Source: Dichotomocladium elegans
Lineage: Eukaryota > Mucoromycota > Mucoromycetes > Mucorales > Lichtheimiaceae
Assembly: GCA_025716815.1 (NCBI GenBank)
Contig: JAIXMN010000043.1
Location: 62,001 to 126,000, forward strand
DNA: 64,000 bases
Direction of reading: 5' to 3'
The position numbers were made by a program, and so were the translations under genes. The notes under the pieces were generated by a model. The model made no database searches, was not told the origin of the DNA, and saw nothing but the letters and a program-made list of their open reading frames with translations. This document shows positions 39,201 to 49,736 of this stretch, piece by piece; position 1 is the stretch's first letter; every line of letters starts with the position of its first letter.

Positions 39201-39291
39201 ACCCCGCACAGTCCTTCGACAAACTATCCAAACAACAACAGGCCCCTCCCCATCCTTTTCCCTTACATAACCATAACTGCTTGTTAATCCC
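36238..39291. other. Three-kilobase gene-poor region
   Basis: No complete gene is evident between ALG8 and the secreted DPBB gene. Most of it is AT-rich with homopolymer runs (T10 near 37811, G9 near 37579, C10 near 38733). One GC-rich patch near 37098-37215 has coding character on the minus strand and is listed separately. Just below it, bases 37087-36875 (minus) are open, with an acidic, plausible sequence (SVYDACEEPIPDPDSITLVD). The final 150 bases before 39292 are a C/T-rich leader. Confidence 0.5.
37098..37300 (-). pseudogene. Relic of a membrane protein, possibly an ion-channel pore region
   Basis: On the minus strand bases 37215-37100 read FMAISIGLSVYVVLFLALPT, then VVSYFAALVQ. This is a hydrophobic helix in GC-rich codons unlike the AT-rich surroundings, ending at CAG|GTGAGC, a good splice donor. 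Just upstream, in another frame, GYSYPECVSDN resembles a worn GYGDYSPxSxxG pore sequence, followed by GRV before the helix. Together they resemble the second pore and last helix of a fungal outward-rectifier (TOK1-like) potassium channel. A TGA and a frame change separate the pieces, and no further exons were found. The channel identity is a guess; a decayed or partial membrane-protein gene is better supported. Confidence 0.35.
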
Positions 39292-40290
39292 ATGAAAAAG
39301 CTCCTGTTCATTGCATTTATCTTGGCTGCGCTCTTTGGAACGCTCATCAATGCCATGCCCATTCCGGACCCCTTCCATCAGATAACTCACCTGCAGAAGC
39401 GATGCCACCATTATCAATCTCCCTCTAATTCTATCGGCGACCGTGCCGCTGCGTCTGCTTCATCCGAGTCCGCCGCTGCTGTCGCTGCTGCTAAGAAAGA
39501 AGCCGCTGAGAAGGCCGCTGCTGAAAAGAAAGCTGCTGAGAAGGCCGCCGCTGAGAAGGCCGCCGCTGAGAAGGAAGCCGCTGAGAAGGCCGCCGCTGAG
39601 AAGGCCGCTGCTGAAAAGGAAGCTGCTGAGAAGGCTGCTGCAAAGAAGGCTGCTGCTGAAAAGGCTGCTGCTGAAAAGGAAGCTGCTGAAAAGGCTGCTG
39701 CTGAAAAGGCTGCTGCTGAAAAGGAAGCTGCTGAAAAGGCCGCTGCAAAGAAGGCCGCTGCTGAGAAGGAAGCTGCTGAAAAGGAAGCTGCTGAGAAGGC
39801 TGCCGCAAAGAAGGCTGCTGCTGAGAAGGCTGCTGCTGAGAAGGCTGCTGCTGAAAAGAAAGCTGCCGAGAAGGAAGCTGCCGAGAAGGAAGCTGCCGAG
39901 AAATCCCACAGTGGCGGAGGCGCCAAGTTCTCTGGCGATGGCACGTTTTACAACACCGGCCTTGGTTCATGCGGTATCACCAACACCGACGACGACTTCA
40001 TCGCAGCCTTGAATTCAGCTCAGATGAACAATGGCCCCAACCCGAACAACAACCCCATCTGTGGCCGCAAGGTCCGGATCAATGGTCCCAAGGGCTCGGT
40101 CACTGTTGCCATCACGGATACCGTAAGTAACTCCTCGTCAGTCTCCTTACTGCAGAATATTCATTTGGTGTATGTTTTCTAGTGTCCCACCTGCGCCTTC
40201 GGTGACATCGATCTCAGTCCTGCCGCGTTTGCAGAGATAGCCGACTTCGCCGCCGGTCGTGTGCCCATTGACTGGGTGTGGATCAATTAG
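39292..40290 (+). CDS. Secreted RlpA/expansin-like DPBB protein with Ala/Glu/Lys repeat
   Basis: Two exons, 39292-40122 and 40183-40290, giving 312 residues. Residues 1-21 are a clear signal peptide (MKKLLFIAFILAALFGTLIN), followed by a possible Kex2-type site after LQKR. Residues 66-203 are an almost perfect helical repeat built from AAEK, AAEKE and AAKK units. A double-psi beta-barrel follows: GDGTFYNTGLGSCGITNTDD, NPICGRKVRINGPKGSVTV and, across the intron, CPTCAFGDIDLSPAAFAEIA. The Asp in GDIDLS matches the conserved Asp of RlpA/expansin-like barrels, and four Cys could form disulphides. Such single-domain proteins are secreted and bind or loosen wall polysaccharide. It converges on the chitin synthase gene with 73 bases between stop codons. 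Confidence 0.9.
39493..39903 (+). repeat. In-frame GCx-GCx-GAG-AAG repeat coding (AAEK)n
   Basis: About 410 bases are built from 12- and 15-base units coding AAEK, AAEKE, AAKK and AAEKK. Copies differ mainly at third positions (GCT/GCC, GAA/GAG), and longer blocks recur, so the array has probably grown by unequal exchange or slippage. The array keeps several frames open on both strands (for example Leu/Arg-rich and Phe/Ser-rich readings). Those readings are by-products. Confidence 0.95.
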
Positions 40291-40363
40291 AACTTCAGCG
40301 TGCCTCTGTCCTGTATGCGTAGTTTATTTATTTATTGGTTACAAAGCAAAAAGGGGGTGGCTT

Positions 40364-43300
40364 CTACAGCCGTCGTCCTAACGAATGCTCAATACACTTG
40401 TTGATAAATTCTCGTCTGTCGCTCATGTCTACTTCAAACTTGTGTGACAAGGCATCCCGCACTTGCTTTTTAGTGAGTACCATGAGGTCATTCTCATCGA
40501 GTAATTGTTCAATGGCCTCCCTAATGGCTTGATCCGTCGCCTCTTTTCTGCTGCTGCTGCTGTTGCAGCATTCGCTAGCGCTCAGTTTCTCGGTCATGAG
40601 CTCCTGCTGCTCTTCAATGTACATCAGCGCCTGCTCATGCTCCTCCCACCGCTTTGTTGGGATCGTGCTGGGATCGAACTCGGCCTCCTCGGGTCCGACC
40701 GCCTTCTTCTGGCCGCCTTCACCGACCACAATACGGGTGTTACCCCACGAGAAGTCGTCAAAATGCCAGAACGCGTATATCGGCACAAGAAATGAGAAGA
40801 CGGGAATGGCAAGGATATAGACAATCATCCAGCCTATATGTTCCCACTTGCGACGCAGGATGAAGATAATCGCCTGAAGACCGTAAACGCCCGCGAGCGT
40901 GATGATCGAAATGAGCGGGACCTGGCTTGTGCTTGTACTGAGCTGATAGATCAGATAAATGAGGTAACAGACGACAGCAGGCATGACAAGCGTGCTTAGC
41001 AGATCGAGCATGACCACGAAGCGCATAGAAAAGCAGCAGAACCCGCAGAGTTGTGGCAAAAACATGAGCTCGCCAAGGTTGTGGATCGTCGAGTTGATCC
41101 ATCGTCTGCGCTGAGACAGGAGAACAGGCCACCGATCTGGCGCGTTGGTCATGCATGCTGCATCGGCTGTGAACTTCGTCTTGTAGTTGGGAAAGTGCTT
41201 GAGGATCAACGTGGTCAGGTATCGGTCCTCTCCGAGATGAAGCAGGTTCTTCTTGTGTAATGTATCGACATTGATTTCTGCGTAGTCGTTGATCACCTGG
41301 TTCGAGACAAGGAGCGGTTTATTGTGAATGGACCGGACCCGGTACATGCAGAAGCAACCCGGCAAGCAAGTGACTGAGCCAAAGAGTGACTCGAATGCCT
41401 TGGACAGGTAGTGGGAGATGTAATACTCGTACACCTGGATCATCGTCACCCAGGTGTCTTTTTCGTTGGACAACATCGTCTCGCCGCAGAGGCCGACGAT
41501 CTTTGGATCGTGCACAAAGTGGCCCACCATCCGATTGAGGGCATCCGGCATTACCTCGGTGTCAGCATCGATCATGAGCACAAGCTCGTAAAAGCTCGGG
41601 TGAACACCAATGACGTTCTTCAGCTCGTGATAGATCTCGAGCTCGACAGGCGTCATAGGTGAGTCGTGGTGGACCTTGTTCAGGAATCGCATGAGCACCA
41701 TCTGAGAGTCGCGCTTGCCTCGGTTTCCAGCCTTCTGACGCTCATTGCGCGTGCCCACTTTGACCACCACGATATACGGCACGACGTGGCCGGCGTGCTC
41801 GTATAATCCCGAGTACACCTTGGCCATGTTGTGTTGTTTCTGGCCCTGGCCGAGCGACAGGAACGAGACAGGCTTGGGGTCCACCTTGTCCGTGTCGACG
41901 CCGAGAATGTCGAGCACAATTTTTGGCGTCGACCGATCATTGCCGCTACCGACAATCATCCCATCTGCGATTAGAAACAGCAGCTTGCGCTTGTCGTCGT
42001 ATCTGAGGGCCGCTACCGAGTCAATCGTCTTGCGCAATGACTCTTCTCCCTCGGTGTAGCATGGCACCTGGCAGACAATGAACTTATCGTACTGCTCCTC
42101 ACCAAACTGGTTCGGGTGCGTTAGGCATAATGCCGCCAGGAACTTGAACAGGATGACGGAGCAAAGAAACACGGTGATCAGCAGCAGAAGATACTCCGAA
42201 AACAGACACTTTGGCGAGTTACGAGTGTCTACTTTGCCTACGAAGAACAGATTGCGAAGACAAGTGAGCTGCCGCTCTCGCTTGTCCTTGTCCATGGGTA
42301 GAGCATCAAAGTGGGCTGAGATGTCTGTCCCGCCGAGCTGACGGAAGAGTTCGGTGATCGAGTTGTCGATAAAGTCATCGCCGACACCGGTCATCATCGT
42401 CTGATTATCTGAGCGCCCAACACCACCGAGCATGTACGACGTCAGGTCATACACGTTATTGTGCAGGATCGCCCATCGCCGCTGGGTGCTGATCCCACCT
42501 ACCTGGACTGGCCAGATGGCTTGGTTCCGTATGTCTTCGATATCATATCCCATAAACCCCAAACGGTAATTCTTGCGGAGGTAGACCATCTGCTCGAAAT
42601 ACCAGTCAGGACGATAATCGTCGCGGAAGGAGCGGAAATCGTGGTATACAGCATTCGAGTCGGTGATGTTAATCCGTGTTTCCAGGGTCACGTGCTCTGA
42701 CACGGGCGCGTCGTTACCATCGCACAGGGCAGAGACCTGAACAGGGAAGAGGTCACTGATGTCCTGACCAGAGTACTGAAAGAGCGCATTGGTCGGAATG
42801 ACCTCGGAGGCCCAATGGCGAGGCGCAAAGGACGTCAAGTCGAATACCTCTCCACGGATGGCCACGTATGCATTGTCCTTTGAGCTCCTTGCCTGAAGCT
42901 CTGATTGGGTATACAGATCCTGATGCGGACACAGCAGCCGACCAAAAAAGCAAATGAACCAGATCATTGCGGCGCACAGAATGAAGATGAACATGCACAG
43001 TGTTAACTTCTCGCGCCAGGCCATCCGGATATCCTGACGTCGCATGCCGCCCAGCAGGCTAAGGAGTGCACTTGGGATCCACCACGTGCACAGCCAGGTC
43101 ATGATCACCCAGCATCCGCGCGCTTTGCTCACCCTCGGCCGCTTTGGTTTCGTGCTTTTTTCTTTCTCGCTTCGTTCTGCATTTTCATCAGACGACTTGA
43201 AATTCGATTTCTCGTCTAGCGCCTTGGAGTAGCTTGACCCGTCGCAGGTCTGCAATCCGGTGCACACCGACCCGGTCTCAGTAAAGCAGTGATCGTCCGA

Positions 43301-45569
43301 AAAGACAGAGCCAGTATCGACTAGCACACATGACCCGGCTTCGTCACCGCCCATTTGACTTTCGTTCTCCTCCTCCACTGGCATGAACGTGAAAAGAAAA
43401 AGATGCATTTCAGATGTCGTTTTTCCCCAACCCCTCATTGCCTTTGCAGGCATAGATATAAAGCTACTTACCAAACGGAATTCCTTTGGCAATGCAGCGC
43501 GCCCGTCGCTGTTCGCGCTTTTCAACGGCTCTAAGCTTGTTCTCAAGCACCATCCAGGCATGACCATGCAGGTAGACCTTTTGTATATATATTATGGATA
43601 TTCTTTGTGAGAGAACCAGTAGGGGTATATAATCTGGGGGAGGGTGTGCGGGAGCCCGCGTAGATGACAGTAGCATTGCCCGGCTCCCTATCTTGTGGTA
43701 ATTGTTCCTTTTACCTGCTCCTGCTCCACGGCCATCATCTTCGTGTCCCAGTTGTAGAGATGGATAATGGCATTCCACGTCTCTGTAGGCTCACCGGCCA
43801 TGTCTCCATATCGCTCGCAAAACTCGGTCGTCGTCATCTTGATGGTGTATTCGTTCCGAGCACGTGACGTCAGCTCCGATACCGACAGGACCTGGAGCTG
43901 GGATGCCAGCTTCTTGGCGTCGCATGAGCTGGGGAGGTGTAGATCGTTGGGTTTGAAGCACAGAACCCACCAGGTCTGGGTCTCACCGACGGTTGTGAAG
44001 AGCTCATCCATCGCATCATTGACCTGGGCGATCCGCCGATGCGTCAATTCGGTTGTTGCTCTGGTTGCTGTATTAGTAGAATTAGTAGTAGCAGCAGCAA
44101 CAGTCTCTTTGCGTTTTACGGAGGGCTGGCGGCGTGGTTTGGCGGATTGCTGGGCAGCGACGACCGACGCCGCCTGACTTTGGTTTTGGTTCACCACATC
44201 TGGAGCTGTTGTTGTTGTTGTTGTCGTCACAGTTTTCTGTTCAAAAAGCTGCTGGAGGAGCGGGTTGGTGCAATCATCTTGCTGGCTGAGGGCCACAAAG
44301 TCCGCATTTAGCGCACCCATTGTTTTTTGGGGATCAAAGTCCTGGCGCTTGTATGTCGCTAGACCACCAAAGTGCTGGATTGCAAAACAGTCTTGTCGTT
44401 TGGTGGACAGCTGGTGTTTTGTAACAAAGTCGTTAATGTCCTGGTAGTGTTGCATGTCTTTGATCATCTCTACAACTCGCGATGCCTTGCTTGGCTGCTC
44501 TTGCGACGGCAATGCCGATGACAGCGTCTGCGCCGGAAGCTCGTTGTTATTGTCGCTATAGAAGAGGTGGCCCGAAGGATGGTCTAATATGTACTGATGG
44601 ACCTTTTCGTTGGAGAAATTGATGCAGAACTGATCAAAAGTGCTTAGCCCTAGATCAAGGCCTGGAAAGTCCAGGAGGCCGACAAAGTTCTCAAACGTAG
44701 CTTTACAGAGGCGCTTATTGATGACCTCGACGATCCATGTAAAGACAAGTGAATATAACGTTTGGGCCAGGGCATCACGCTGGTAAACAGCGCTCTCTGC
44801 GTCAAGGACGATAGTGACCATGTCGCTTTTAATGAGCTTTGTCTGGTACTTGAGAACGTTCTCGAGAGACCGGGGCTCAACGCCGAGCAGCTGTGCGGCT
44901 GTCTCGAGATCCTGTGGAGACCTGATGATGACCTCGTCGCCCTTGCCGGCTTGTGCTTGGAACTGGATGTTGCCTAGATAAAGAATGGCAGCGAGGATAT
45001 GGATGAGATGGGTCCAGGTTGCCTTATTGATGCCCAAGGCCTTGAGGTCCGCCTTGAGCTGGAGGAGATGGTCCGATGTGCCGAGCGCGGTAGACTGGAG
45101 GAGACGGGCAGCCTCCTTGGTCTTGTAGAGATATCTAAACTGGGTCCCATTGTCAGGCAGCTGGAGAGATTTGTCGTGGACGAGATAGTAGAAGACATGA
45201 AAGTTCGCCGTCGTCTCGTCCGAGTCGGTGACCCTCGATCGCTCTAGAAAATAATCGAGGAATTTTGCGCCGATCATCTTGCCGCGCTCGTTGAGCTGCA
45301 GCTCGACATAGCCGCCAAATCGAGTTGCATTGCTGTTGCCCAGCGTTCGACAGTGGCCAAAGGCCTCGAGGATATTGTACGCCTTCTGCGTGAGGAGCTG
45401 CGCCCGTTCGACTTTTTTTCCGCCGCTGCTGCTGAGGGTCATCAAATGCTGCAAAGCGGCTTGCCGCATCCAGGTTTTACCACTCCCTGTCAGACCCCTA
45501 TACATACAATTACAACCACAGCGAAATAATAGATGTTAAGGTGAAGTCTCTCTCTCTCTCTCTCTCTCT

Positions 45570-45600
<31 letters not shown>

Positions 45601-46002
45601 TTCTCGCGCTTGCTTATCACATGTACTATGCTACTTCTCGAAAACATGCCTAAAAATGATGGATTGGTCTTGACCCGTCCGCCGCAGATGAAAGTAAGCC
45701 TGGTTGACATGCTGGAAGATGTGTGGCTCAAGGAAGCGTGTTTGATAGGATGTGGATCGGGTACTGCGGGAGGGTTCCTTGTATTCAGACAGATATCTTT
45801 CGCTTGTTTCGACGAGAGTCGGACCGGGGATGTCTTTGTATGGATTGACGACGATGAGGACTGAGTTTCTGATGCGAGTATATATTTTATCCTGTAGAAA
45901 CCGTGTCCGAATAGTTGTGACCAGGGCATCTTCTGAGAGTTGGCTCAGTTCGGTCAGGTCCTCCACAGGACCTCCTGCTGCTGGTGTTGCTGATCCATCC
46001 AT
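40364..46002 (-). CDS. Chitin synthase with N-terminal myosin motor (class V/VII type)
   Basis: Four exons on the minus strand: 46002-45650, 45497-43715, 43577-43472 and 43377-40364; 1,751 residues. The myosin-like motor fills the first 740 or so residues, with P-loop GLTGSGKT, LLDFPGLDLGLSTFDQFCIN (switch II/relay region) and TMTTTEFCERYGDMAGEP near its end. Membrane segments follow (LTLCMFIFILCAAMIWFICF), then cytochrome b5-like segments (AYVAIRGEVFDLTSFAPRHW, ILHNNVYDLTSYMLGGVG). The chitin synthase core has MIDADTEVMPDALNR, GEDRYLTTLIL and the QRRRW signature. Three more membrane segments and a C-terminal DEK_C domain (VRDALSHKFEVDMSDRREFI) end it. Such enzymes polymerise UDP-GlcNAc into chitin at growing hyphal tips, with the motor guiding or tethering them to actin. 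The first intron appears to be GC-AG. Confidence 0.95.
45498..45649 (-). other. Probable GC-AG intron beside the motor P-loop
   Basis: The first exon ends QSIIF plus AG and the next begins by completing Arg and then GLTGSGKT. The only join that gives this conserved sequence in frame uses donor AG|GCATGT and acceptor TATAG. A GT donor nearby (CAT|GTTTTC) would break the frame. The intron holds a (CT)n/(CA)n microsatellite block on the plus strand. Confidence 0.7.
45546..45600 (+). repeat. Compound (CT)n(CA)n microsatellite
   Basis: A CT run to about 45569 is followed by a CA run from about 45573 to 45600. The whole block lies inside the first intron of the chitin synthase gene, so length changes would not alter the protein. 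Confidence 0.95.
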
Positions 46003-46805
46003 GGCTGAATTGGAGCAGGTATTTGTTGATATAAGTACGTATATGTATAATTATTATTTTTGAAAAAAAAAAAAGAGAAGGTGTTGTGGTGAGGGAAGGA
46101 AGTGCTGATGCTGCTGTTGCTGCTATCTGTAGTCGGAGAATAATTATTAGAGTATAGCAAGTGATGGAAGATCACGAAAGGATGCCCATACAAACACCCA
46201 TACACACACGCACGGGCAGAGAGAGAAAGAAAGAGAGAAAAGAGAAAAGAGAAAAGAAAGCAAACGAAAAAGGGAAGGAAAAAAGATGATTTGTATGACC
46301 AAAGGGCCATTCCTTCATCTTTCTCCCTCTCCCTCTTCTTTCGCATCTGAAATAATAATAATAGTAGTAGTAGTCGCAGTAGTAGCAGTAACAGTAACAG
46401 CAGCAGCAGCAGCAGCGGACTTGACCTGCTCCTCCATCAACCAACCCCTTCTAGTACACTCGGGGTGGTATTTTAACACAGCAGCTGCTGTTGGATCTAT
46501 CACCCCTTTCTTGTGCAGGCATCTTCCCTCCTCCCCTTTTTTTTGACCCCCATGCAACGCTCAAAAATCCTATAGCCCTTCCTATTCCTCTTCTCCTTAT
46601 TTTTATTATCTTCATGGCCATCATCCCTAGCTTCATTATAACCTCACTCATTCTCCACGTACTTTTTCACTCGAATATGCTTCTTTTTGTTTCTTCAAAT
46701 TAGAATTAAACAACATGAAATTCGATCTTGTCTCGCTTCTCACAGTTCGATTCGCCGATGAAAACAAAAGGATCTGAATCCGCCCGCCCGCAGTGAAGTA
46801 CAGCC
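46003..46805 (-). other. Chitin synthase upstream region, rich in simple repeats
   Basis: This 803-base region lies between the chitin synthase start and the stop of the dioxygenase gene, both on the minus strand. It contains an A12 run just upstream of the start, a purine-rich tract at 46217-46290 (CT-rich on the coding strand) and a trinucleotide repeat at 46351-46416. It should hold the chitin synthase promoter. I saw no convincing gene. Confidence 0.55.
46351..46416 (+). repeat. Graded trinucleotide repeat (AAT/AGT/CAG)n
   Basis: The run passes from AAT units through AGT and mixed CAGT/AACAGT units to an uninterrupted CAG block. It lies upstream of the chitin synthase gene and is open in all frames without being coding. 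Confidence 0.9.
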
Positions 46806-48139
46806 CTAGGCTGAGTACTTGGGAAGCACTGTGTTTTTATCAAGTCCGAATCCGTATGAACTGAAGCCCACAGTAGCAAAGTAATGCTCGAGGAGCTTGA
46901 CAGCCTGGTCATCACCTGCTGCACCGAGCGCCACATGGAACGGAACAAGATGCTCTGCGGTGGGATGACAGTCTCGAAAATGCTTATGTTGATTCAAGCT
47001 ATTGGCACGGATCTTTCGCTCCTGGCCCTGCAAGCGTCAAAAAATAACGCTTCATGTTAGCTCTTATGCCTTTTCTTGCTATGACTGCCCATTATTATTA
47101 TTACCGTCATCTCAACTGTGAGCTTCTCCATATCTTTGTCAAATTCAAGAACGAATTGAGGTGTAGGTTTGTTCGCAAATGACCAAAGCCCTCGTAGGTT
47201 ATGCACCGCACTTCCGCTACCAATGATCACCACATTCTCGTCTCTACCAAATTAGATATAATACATATGCATGTGTAACAATAATAATAATAAATAAGCA
47301 ATCGGGAGTAAGGGTAGTGGGGAAGGGTCAAAGATACTCACCTGAGCGGAGCAAGGGCTTCGCCCATTTTGGTATGTAATGCCATATCCTCATGGCCAAA
47401 GGTCGATACCTCGACAATTGGGATGTCCTTGTTGGATCGCATGGCTAGCTTTAAGGGTACCCAGACACCGTGGTCATTACCATATCGTTTGCCGGTAGCC
47501 TTGATGCCTGCCTGCACGTGCACGTAGAGAAAAACAGAAGGTAGTTGTAGACCAATTGCTACATACTCACTGGGTGTGTGTGTATATATATAGGGGTTTC
47601 CTGAGTTACCTTGTTGAGCAGGCCGAGAACCTTCTCAGCAACAAGAGGTGAGCCCTGGTGATCCCATGTTTCCTTGTAATAATGGCTTGGGAAGTTGTAA
47701 AAGTCGTAAATGAGCTCTGGCTTTTCGGATGTGTCAACTAAAAATGTTTGATGCATGCGCGTGAGCGAGCGTGCATGCTTCGCACCTTATTTATTTACGT
47801 GCCATGACATACCGAAAATCCCATTTCTGCCTTCACCCTGCCAGTGGGCACTAATGATAACCACAGCGCTGGGTTTGAGCTGCTTCAAGTATTTCCCAAA
47901 CCATGTGTAGAATTCGCAGGGTCTTCCTTTATCTTCCAGTAAGTTGGGACCTACGTATATTTGGACCAACACATCTGAGTAATGATGGAATTGCATCCGC
48001 ATCCGCGATGCATATTACCTCCATGGGAAATATAAAACACTGGTGTCTTCATCTTTTTAAATGCGTCTGCTGTTGCTGCTATCGTTGAGTAATAGAATGG
48101 GCGAACGATGAAAGCACTCGATCGGAATGCACTTGGCAT
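46806..48139 (-). CDS. LigB/DODA-type extradiol ring-opening dioxygenase
   Basis: Six exons on the minus strand: 48139-48019, 47950-47813, 47737-47610, 47511-47342, 47243-47105 and 47027-46806; 305 residues. I chose the ATG at 48139 (MPSAFRSSAF). The family landmarks are present: FYISHGGPNLLED across the first intron, VVIISAHWQGEG, YDFYNFPSHYY, RYGNDHGVWVPLKLA, VEVSTFGHED and VVIIGSGSAVHNLRG. The His residues in SHGG, SAHW, DHG and AVHN are those expected around the metal site of the class III extradiol (4,5-DOPA dioxygenase-like) family. Members cleave catecholic rings using Fe(II) or related metals; a few are annotated as zinc proteins. The substrate here is unknown. The N-terminal 30 residues before MKTPVF are Ser/Ala/Phe-rich and might be a targeting sequence. 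Confidence 0.9.
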
Positions 48140-49736
48140 AGAAGCCAACAATTTTTATTTTTTTTTTCTAATTTTATACGAACGGATTGGTAAGCGATGA
48201 CACATCTAGGCGCCTCCCGACGGTTCGTGTCGGTACCTGGTTTGAAAAACATTCCTCCCAGCTTGTTCTCAGCAAGTTCAGGTCGGCAGATACCGCTTTC
48301 TATTTCAACATATAGTGCGATTCGGGAACCCTACTTACTAAAACACGATTCACAAAGTAATGAGCACTCCCGCGCGAAGAAGGGAGAGCTATCCCTCAAG
48401 AAAAAAGATAAACACTACATCCCGTTTTCAGGTGCTGAAGTGAAAACCGAAGATGTTGATAACATCTTCATAACGCTCTAGCTATTCACGCAGCACAATG
48501 CACGTGGCCCTTTAGAGACAAACAAATGCCAAAGATCGCCCTTGTATTACCTGCAAGTGATGATCCGGAAAATGTTTTGTATTTGACAGAACGCTGCTAT
48601 TGAGCCAACATCCACGATTATATCTATTTTAGATGCACCATCCGTTACAAGGCCATCTATTCAGTGGACTTTTTGAAATATAAAATGTAGCATGCCATGG
48701 AAGCGCTCGTACTTGAATCTTCTATCTAGCAGAAGGAGAATATTAACAATGGTCACTTTCATTATGCCAGTTCTACTGCATGTGTCCCAATCTCAATTTC
48801 CCGGCAGCATATGCGCTCAGATTCCTTCTCCATTGGAAAAGCAGCCAAAAAAAACCCATCCTCTTTCTTCAGAGATACCGTTATAGAATGACTCATCTCA
48901 TGTCGTTGGTTAGCCATAACATACATACTTGATGCTGGGGGATTAGTACCAATGGGGCCGATATGATCGGTAGAACTCTATAAGGGTAGGACACCAGGGA
49001 AAATCACAAACGCCAACATGCAAGGAAGAAGCTATCAAAATCATAAGATCTATCTGCGGACGCACGCGCATCTACATACATGTTCCTCGACTTCTGTTGT
49101 CCCTATCGGCTTATTCTCGGTATTCCAATCTTTTGCTTGCATCTGTCGCGGCGCACTGACGAAGGTGGAGGCACACTTCATAATAAGCTATTAAGGTAAA
49201 GCACCTCTCCCACAACAAGCCGATGAATGGTCGTTTGGATATGTATCGGATCATATTATGTACTGACAAGAATCTATTACATGCAAATTGGATATATTCA
49301 TGATGATATGTATACAAAAATAATGCGTGATGATAACGGACGTGAATTCAATACGTCTAGCATGTGAGTATATGCATCCGCCTATTTCTTTTAGAAAAGC
49401 TTCTTTGATCTTGCATGTCAGAAAAGACGTTTTCATTTGATAGGTCATACTCCCAAAGCCCTTAAAGGCATGGTCGATCTGGGGATGGAGAGCTGTGTCA
49501 TATGGGATAAGCATCACCCCAAGACAAAGAGATGAAGTGGTATACAGAAGCAGGGCGTTACAGCATGGACGCGATCTACTTTTCTCATCCCCCTCCCCCA
49601 CCAGGGGGGCTTCTGTTGAGCTGTGCTTATCCGTCCTTTTTTATCCCCCATCCATCTTTTCTTTCACTTTCTCTTTTCTTTCAACACACATAGCCCTTTA
49701 TCCTATGCAGACCTTTTGCGTAGCCGCATCCATGAA
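48140..49736. other. Gene-poor intergenic region
   Basis: I see no gene in these 1.6 kb. A plus-strand open stretch at 48197-48481 (ending VKTEDVDNIFITL) has no recognisable motif. The rest is AT-rich with many stops. Pyrimidine-rich sequence from about 49577 onward leads into the next gene. Confidence 0.45.

Noticed and set aside
39414..39970. Minus-strand Phe/Ser/Ala-rich, Leu/Ser-rich and Gln/Pro-rich frames of 150-176 codons
   Set aside because: They are shadows of the AAEK repeat and have no signal peptide, domain or splice structure.
46172..46557. Repeat-rich open frames on both strands upstream of the chitin synthase
   Set aside because: Their content is translated microsatellite (poly-Tyr, poly-Thr, poly-Val) with no conserved segment.
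39292..48139. A wall-biosynthesis gene cluster (barrel protein, chitin synthase, dioxygenase)
   Set aside because: The genes have different strands and unrelated reactions, and the dioxygenase has no known wall role. Adjacency alone does not support a system.
48139..48151. Extended start of the dioxygenase at 48151
   Set aside because: That codon is TTG. The first ATG in frame is at 48139.
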